DNA of 10,835 bases from CAYLNM01 sp964385045 (GTDB lineage Bacteria > Planctomycetota > Phycisphaerae > Phycisphaerales > SM1A02). Both the position numbers and the translations under genes were made by a program. Below are positions 7,341 to 10,835 of the stretch, one piece after another. Positions within the stretch are counted from its first letter, which is position 1. Each line of letters starts with the position of its first letter. The stretch lies in contig CAYLNM010000141.1 of the NCBI GenBank assembly GCA_964385045.1, positions 1 through 10,835 on the forward strand, read 5' to 3'. A model generated the notes under the pieces. That model was given only the letters and a program-made list of their open reading frames with translations. It was not told where the DNA came from and made no database searches.

Positions 7341-7346
7341 ATAGGA

Positions 7347-8468
7347 ATGTTGAAGAACTCATATCTGGCCATCGGAGTGGTTGGTATTGCTGTTTGGTTA
7401 TCGCTGGGCGCCCATGGTCAGTGCGTGCCTGTTGCTGACGGTGCAGATGGGACGGCGTCATGCCCAAACGGGAACCCGGGGCGACCGGAGAGTGATCCTT
7501 CGAATCCGTTCCGGCCCTTCGGGGGGCCTGGGGGCAATGGATTTGATACCGGAAACGGGGGCCGGGGAGGCGACGGTGCCGCCGACTTCGGGTTCGCGGG
7601 GGGAGGGGGTGACGGTGGATCCAGTGGTCCGAACGGCGGGCTTGGTGGCGACGGCGGCGACGGAGCGCACGCGACCTTCGGGACGGCGCTCGACTACTCG
7701 GGAGGTGACGGGGGCCGCGGCGGCGACGGCGTTGACGGCGGCGGTGACGGAGGAGATGGAGGCAATGCCTACGGCGACTGCTTCGATCCCCTGATGCCTA
7801 GTGTCGGTTCACGGGGAGGGGACGCTGGCTGGGGCGGCGACGTGACCGGCAGTCTTGGCGAAGGCGGCAATGGAGGGGATGGCGGCGATGGCGCCTCAGG
7901 AGATGGAGGTGGCGGAAAGGGAGGCGACGGCGGTGATGGTGGAAGTGCAACCGGTACAGGGAATGCCTCCGGAGGAAGTGGTGGAGATGGCGGTGTTGCT
8001 GGGTCGCAGTGCTGCGATGATCAGGCTTCGGGGGACGGTGGCGACGGAGGACATGGCGGAAATGGTGGAGACGGAGTGGGAAACGGTGACGGCGGAAACG
8101 GTGGCGAAGGACGGAACGGCGGTTCGGGAATGACCACCGGCGGAAGAGGCGGCGACGGCGGTTTCGCAGGCGATGGTGGGTCCTCTCCGGGTGGAAACGG
8201 CGGCGACGGCGGTTCTGCAGGAGCTGGAGGGCCGGGGTGCTGCGATCCTGAGGGCTTGAACCACGGGGACGGTGGGGATGGCGGTGACGGCGGCGACGGA
8301 GGACTTGGCGGGGGTATTGGCGGAGTCGGTGGCAACGGCGGAAACGGCGGTGACGGCCGGCCACCTGGTTCCGGTGGGGCTGCAGGCGTGAGCTACAATC
8401 CGCTCCCGGTCTCGATTGGGCAGGACGGAAAGCGGGGTTCACCGCTCGACTGCGAGCTCGAGCTCTGA
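7347..8468 (+). CDS. exported Gly-Gly-X repeat protein with periodic Cys motifs
   Basis: The 373-residue product begins with a signal peptide (K3, hydrophobic residues 6-22, likely cleavage after A22-H23-G24), so mature Gln25-Cys26 would be outside the cytoplasm. From residue 59 to about 337 it is nearly all Gly-Gly-X triplets with X mostly Asp, Asn, Ser or Arg. Eight cysteines are present. C145, C222-C223 and C298-C299 sit in Cys-(Phe/Cys)-Asp-(Pro/Asp) motifs spaced 77 and 76 residues apart, and from C298 to the end is another 76 residues. Such triplets can form polyglycine II helix bundles, as in the phage S16 gp38 adhesin and as proposed for PE_PGRS proteins. They do not fit the RTX nonapeptide. 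The C-terminus (SIGQDGKRGSPLDCELEL) is ordinary. Function is unknown; a disulfide-stabilised surface or matrix protein is a guess. Codons use more A and T in third position than the phage genes. Confidence 0.82.
   Translation: MLKNSYLAIGVVGIAVWLSLGAHGQCVPVADGADGTASCPNGNPGRPESDPSNPFRPFGGPGGNGFDTGNGGRGGDGAADFGFAGGGGDGGSSGPNGGLGGDGGDGAHATFGTALDYSGGDGGRGGDGVDGGGDGGDGGNAYGDCFDPLMPSVGSRGGDAGWGGDVTGSLGEGGNGGDGGDGASGDGGGGKGGDGGDGGSATGTGNASGGSGGDGGVAGSQCCDDQASGDGGDGGHGGNGGDGVGNGDGGNGGEGRNGGSGMTTGGRGGDGGFAGDGGSSPGGNGGDGGSAGAGGPGCCDPEGLNHGDGGDGGDGGDGGLGGGIGGVGGNGGNGGDGRPPGSGGAAGVSYNPLPVSIGQDGKRGSPLDCELEL
7521..8357 (+). repeat. coding Gly-Gly-X repeat region with 76-77-residue super-period
   Basis: Imperfect 9-base units encoding Gly-Gly-X fill this stretch. 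Longer exact direct repeats occur, for example GGCGGCGACGGCGGTT at 8148-8163 and 8199-8214, 51 bases (17 codons) apart. On the larger scale, Cys codons at 7779, 8010 and 8238 mark blocks of 77 and 76 codons. The block ends look alike before the second and third marks (GGSGGDGGVAG and GGNGGDGGSAG), which points to block duplication. Confidence 0.8.
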
Positions 8469-8493
8469 CGATCACTCCTGACAGTTGGCGTTA

Positions 8494-8530
8494 CCAGCTC
8501 CCACGAGTCGTTCTCGCTCGCGGGAGTTGG
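8494..8530 (+). terminator. strong imperfect hairpin between the two exported-protein genes
   Basis: The arms 8494-8507 (CCAGCTCCCACGAG) and 8517-8530 (CTCGCGGGAGTTGG) pair over 14 positions with one G-U pair and one A-C mismatch, around a 9-base loop. It begins 26 bases after the TGA of the Gly-rich gene and ends 25 bases before the next start. Only ATTTC follows rather than a T run. It may therefore be a weak terminator, a 3' end stabiliser or a structure that tunes expression of the downstream gene. Confidence 0.5.
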
Positions 8531-8555
8531 GCGCATTTCATGTGGAATTAGGCTG

Positions 8556-9959
8556 ATGAAATTATTCTCGATAGTCGCGGTGGTGGCCGCGTGCTGGTTC
8601 AATTCCTCAGCGCCAGCACAATCCTTATTTCCGCGGATATCTGCTCCGATTCACCCTGACGATATCAAGTCCTTCGCTGTCGATGCATGGCTTTCGGATG
8701 AACAGTCGGCGGCCATAGGCGAGCTGCATCTCGAATACGAGCGACGGCACACTGCCGAGGCGGGCCCATTGCGCGAGATCGCGGCCGAGGATCGGAGGGA
8801 GGCCACACTCATCTACTCGCAGCCTGGCCGCGTAAGCCCGATTGCTGACCTGATGAGAGATGCGGCGATATCGTCGTCCAACTATGAAAGCGTCGCCTCC
8901 AGAATAGAGTCGTCCTTCTTCACATCGGCAGCCGGGCTCCTGACGTCAGATCAGCAGTTTCTTCTTCGGAGATGGCAGCTCGCTCGCCGGAGGTACGCGC
9001 TTCGCCCCTCGACTGTGGAGCTCCCGCTTGGCCGTGTAGACCCGTTCGTACTGCTGGAGGAACTTGTCGAGGAAGACGATTCGCATCCCCGATCGGTGAT
9101 CCCGGCCTACTACGGCGAGGATCGCCTCCGAGGATCTCGGGAATGGCTCGCCGAAAGGGAGGAACTGTATGTCGCTGCTCTGGCCGCCGCCGCGAGAAGT
9201 CGTGAGGCTGCCAATCGAGTCCGTTTTCGACTTATGGACATCTCTCTCGAGATGCGAGAGGCGTCGGAGATCGGCGACCAGGCGAGAATCGCGGCGCTTC
9301 AGGATGAGGTCGAGCGGCTCTCGGGGCGATATGGTGCATCGGTTGCTCCGGCATCGCGCGCACTCCATGATTATGTGTCCTTCCTGCTTGACGAGTTTGA
9401 CCGGGAGATTGATCCAGAAGTGTCTTCGCAGCTCCGCCATGAGTCCATGAGGCAGGCCTACGGGGTCTTTTACTCCAATCCAGAATCTCTCGTCGACGTA
9501 TTCGATCGGTTGCTTCGAATCGAGAGGCTCTCGGATGAACTGAAACAAGCGGTCCAAGAGATCAGTGATCGGTATGCACGACAGCAGAGGGAACTGTCGA
9601 GGGAGCTGTGCTCACTTCAGTTTGAATTCATGTACGTGGCGATGCGATCCGCAAGGGACTGGATTGTGGATCGTGGCGAACTGGCAAGCAGCATCTACGA
9701 CCGGCTCATCGCTCGTCGGACTCATGACGCAGAGACCCGGAAAATGCTCGTAGCAACTCTCGGTTCTGAAGTCGCGTCCGCGTTAAGATTTCCCGCGCCT
9801 GACTCTGGCGAGATTAATCGCGTACTGGCTCTGTATATGACGCCTGAGCAGAGGCGAGAGGAGCGAGCGCAAGCCCGCGCGGCACGGACCGAAGAGATTC
9901 GGGCGAGGCGCGAAGCCAGACGGGACGACCCGAGGCGGCGGACGGACGGAGACGGATAG
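8556..9959 (+). CDS. exported helical protein with LTxxQ-like motifs, unknown function
   Basis: The 467-residue product has a signal peptide (K2, hydrophobic residues 3-15, cleavage likely after A19-P20-A21). The rest is highly charged and helical, with heptad-like stretches near residues 190-280 and a basic Arg-rich end. Motifs of the LTxxQ kind appear at 46-50 (LSDEQ), 129-133 (LTSDQ) and 428-432 (MTPEQ), with a weaker LSDEL at 325-329. LTxxQ motifs mark Spy/CpxP-type periplasmic helical proteins, which bind other proteins or metals, but this one is about three times longer and the match is limited to these short motifs. It has no enzyme motif. The start ATG 8556 directly precedes the signal peptide; the ribosome site is weak. 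The frame stops at TAG 9957-9959 but continues sensibly beyond it. It probably shares transcription with the Gly-rich gene 87 bases upstream. Confidence 0.82.
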   Translation: MKLFSIVAVVAACWFNSSAPAQSLFPRISAPIHPDDIKSFAVDAWLSDEQSAAIGELHLEYERRHTAEAGPLREIAAEDRREATLIYSQPGRVSPIADLMRDAAISSSNYESVASRIESSFFTSAAGLLTSDQQFLLRRWQLARRRYALRPSTVELPLGRVDPFVLLEELVEEDDSHPRSVIPAYYGEDRLRGSREWLAEREELYVAALAAAARSREAANRVRFRLMDISLEMREASEIGDQARIAALQDEVERLSGRYGASVAPASRALHDYVSFLLDEFDREIDPEVSSQLRHESMRQAYGVFYSNPESLVDVFDRLLRIERLSDELKQAVQEISDRYARQQRELSRELCSLQFEFMYVAMRSARDWIVDRGELASSIYDRLIARRTHDAETRKMLVATLGSEVASALRFPAPDSGEINRVLALYMTPEQRREERAQARAARTEEIRARREARRDDPRRRTDGDG

Positions 9960-10124
9960 CCCGGACTGGAGCACGGCGAGCAGGCCGCGGCCAGGGACGT
10001 CCAGACGCTTAGTGAGCTTCGTTCGAGAGTGAGGACGGCGATATATGAGGCCCTTGCAGGAGTTTGCCAGCGTGAGAGCATCTTCCGGCAGGCGGAGTTC
10101 CCGGCCGACATCCCACCATTCTGA
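9960..10124 (+). other. protein-like in-frame continuation after an amber stop
   Basis: In the same frame as the preceding gene, 54 sense codons follow the TAG and end at TGA 10122-10124. The translation includes ARDVQTLSELRSRVRTAIYE and then ALAGVCQRESIFRQAEFPAD followed by IPPF, which looks like a helical protein end rather than random sequence. The third codon position is richer in G and C than the second, as in real genes of this genome. There is no in-frame ATG; an in-frame GTG in the middle would yield only about 31 residues. It may be the detached C-terminus of the preceding protein after a nonsense mutation, a readthrough extension, or a relic of another gene. Confidence 0.5.
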
Positions 10125-10421
10125 TCGCAGCGTTGCCACCGAAAGCGTTCTTGAGGTGGTCTGACCGAGGCGGGGCCGTGCTCGTGGCTCTCACGAGCCG
10201 TCCGTCTCGGGCCATCGCAAGGAGCGCCCTGCTCGTGCTGCGCGGCACGGCAAGGCGAGACAGAGTGATCGAGATTCGGCGCAAAATCCGACTTCTGCAC
10301 GCCTCTCCCTGCTAGATGGGTCGGGATGCACAACTCGCCCACGATGCCCGCTTTGAACCCCGTTCGTCCACCACTATTCCCCGGCCGAAGGCAAACGCCG
10401 CCGGCCCCACGGTTCACGAAG
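10125..10421. other. no convincing gene
   Basis: Short open frames exist on both strands but have arginine-, serine- and proline-heavy shadow-like translations and no good starts. A 7-bp perfect stem hairpin lies at 10180-10198 (arms GCTCGTG and CACGAGC). I see no tRNA, attachment site or insertion sequence end. Confidence 0.5.
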
Positions 10422-10449
10422 GACGCCGCCGAGACTTCTCGGCGGCGTC
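10422..10449. terminator. perfect 12-bp stem hairpin, probable terminator between convergent genes
   Basis: GACGCCGCCGAG at 10422-10433 and CTCGGCGGCGTC at 10438-10449 are exact reverse complements with an ACTT loop. On the plus strand TTTT follows at 10455-10458, so termination of plus-strand transcripts is better supported. It lies 135 bases past the stop of the minus-strand dockerin gene and may also act on that side, although no T run follows there. Confidence 0.72.
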
Positions 10450-10584
10450 GTCGGTTTTGGGGCGGGCGTGGCGGGCGTTCAGCCGCACCGGGCGCGCCGT
10501 TCGTCTCCATGACCCGCCAGCTCGGCACCGCGCGCCGAATGCCCCGGCTGACGCCGAACATCCCCGCGACGGCCTCCGGCGGCC
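10450..10584. other. short spacer downstream of the dockerin-bearing gene
   Basis: This is GC-rich non-coding sequence between the hairpin and the stop codon of the minus-strand gene. No gene or clear site is seen. Confidence 0.5.
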
Positions 10585-10835
10585 TCACCAGCCGAAGTGC
10601 TCCAGCACCGACAGCAGATCGGGGAAGCCGACGACGCCGTCCTCGTCGAGGTCGGCGGCGCAGCTGAACGAACACGGGCCCCACGTGCCGAGGACCACGA
10701 GGACGTCCGTCAGGTCGACGGTCCCGCTGCGATTCACGTCGCAGTCCCACGGGGTCGGGATCGGTGGCGCCGAGACGGCCGGCAGGTCGACGTCCCCGAA
10801 CGCCAGGCTCCAGACGATGGTGTCCTGATGGGTCA
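10585..10835 (-). CDS. C-terminal end of an exported protein with a dockerin-like (EF-hand) domain
   Basis: The minus frame is open from the right edge (first full codon at 10833) to TGA at 10587-10585, giving 82 residues of a gene that starts outside the window. After a linker rich in Pro (SAPPIPTPWDC), two 12-residue calcium loops follow. DVNRSGTVDLTD is at 10740-10705 and DLDEDGVVGFPD at 10653-10618, each with acidic or polar residues at positions 1, 3, 5 and 12. The linker between them holds GTWGPC and SCAADL, and the protein ends in LLSVLEHFGW. This is the dockerin type I-like tail found on many secreted proteins of Phycisphaerae and related planctomycetes, thought to serve in surface attachment or sorting rather than in a classical cellulosome. 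The passenger domain is not visible. The gene is convergent with the plus-strand genes. Confidence 0.88.
   Translation of the reverse strand, partial: THQDTIVWSLAFGDVDLPAVSAPPIPTPWDCDVNRSGTVDLTDVLVVLGTWGPCSFSCAADLDEDGVVGFPDLLSVLEHFGW

Larger units (their letters stand above)
6921..7346. other. gene-poor boundary region between the tail module and the exported-protein genes
   Basis: No confident gene is seen in these 426 bases. It contains a small hairpin with 5-bp stems at 6981-6994, a promoter-like pair at 7034-7061, a 12-bp palindrome ACCTCCGGAGGT at 7236-7247 and a 6-bp stem hairpin at 7290-7305. One plus frame from 7104 to 7268 reads somewhat like protein (it includes LCLEDQLRENEEVYLHVVCP), with a GC-rich third position, but the codons upstream of it look random and there is no good start, so it may be a gene remnant. 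No T-rich terminator directly follows the Hint gene. Confidence 0.5.

Noticed and set aside
7521..8357. CRISPR-like or calcium-binding RTX repeats
   Set aside because: Units are 9-base in-frame coding triplets without unique spacers, so not CRISPR; the protein lacks the GGxGxDxU nonapeptide, so not RTX.
7798..8475. Minus-strand open frame rich in Arg and His
   Set aside because: It is the complement of the Gly-Gly-X repeats and lacks any protein-like character.
10345..10375. tRNA-like GGTTCAAA on the minus strand
   Set aside because: The bases flanking this T-loop-like string do not form a T stem, and no acceptor or anticodon arm is found.
9722..10750. Long minus-strand open frame spanning the last gene end and the spacer
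   Set aside because: It covers the end of a signal-peptide protein gene, the terminator hairpin and the dockerin tail in the wrong frame; Arg-rich with no domain.
10316..10828. Plus-strand open frame across the hairpin and the dockerin region
   Set aside because: It runs through the perfect hairpin and antisense to two intact EF-hand loops; composition is shadow-like.

Overview
The window looks like high-GC chromosomal DNA of a planctomycete, probably of the Phycisphaerae type. The best clue is the last gene: on the minus strand at the right edge it encodes a C-terminal dockerin-like tail with two EF-hand loops (DVNRSGTVDLTD and DLDEDGVVGFPD) ending in HFGW, a form common on exported proteins of that group. 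The lineage is inferred from this and from gene style, not from a marker gene.

Bases 1-6920 are a tightly packed plus-strand phage (prophage) tail module. In order they encode the end of a tail-completion-like protein, a 784-residue TP901-type tape measure protein, two unrecognised structural-type proteins, a short class I SAM-dependent methyltransferase, a Rossmann-like protein resembling MptE/DUF115 and GT42 sialyltransferases, and a Ser/Gly-rich low-complexity protein with a complete Hint (intein-like) domain in its middle. Gaps are at most 18 bp, and the last five genes are joined by 4- or 8-bp overlaps. The two enzyme genes and the Hint gene are therefore probably translated together with the tail genes. 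No integrase, terminase, capsid gene or att site is visible.

Bases 6921-7346 form a gene-poor boundary with a possible promoter (TTGCTC-16 bp-TATACT) and a leader of about 280 nt. Codon choice and base composition change here. Next come two plus-strand genes for exported proteins. The first (7347-8468) is a signal-peptide protein made almost entirely of Gly-Gly-X triplets, with a Cys-(Cys/Phe)-Asp mark every 76-77 residues. The second (8556-9959) is a signal-peptide, mostly helical protein with several LTxxQ-like motifs. A strong imperfect hairpin lies between them. The second gene ends at an amber codon, but the same frame continues for 54 protein-like codons to a TGA at 10124. That suggests a recent nonsense mutation, readthrough, or a separate small gene.

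Bases 10125-10584 hold no convincing gene. They contain a perfect 12-bp stem hairpin followed by TTTT, which separates the plus-strand genes from the convergent dockerin-bearing gene. The most unusual items are the Hint domain inside the repetitive phage protein, with Asp rather than Cys/Ser/Thr after its terminal His-Asn, and the periodic Gly-Gly-X secreted protein beside the phage module.
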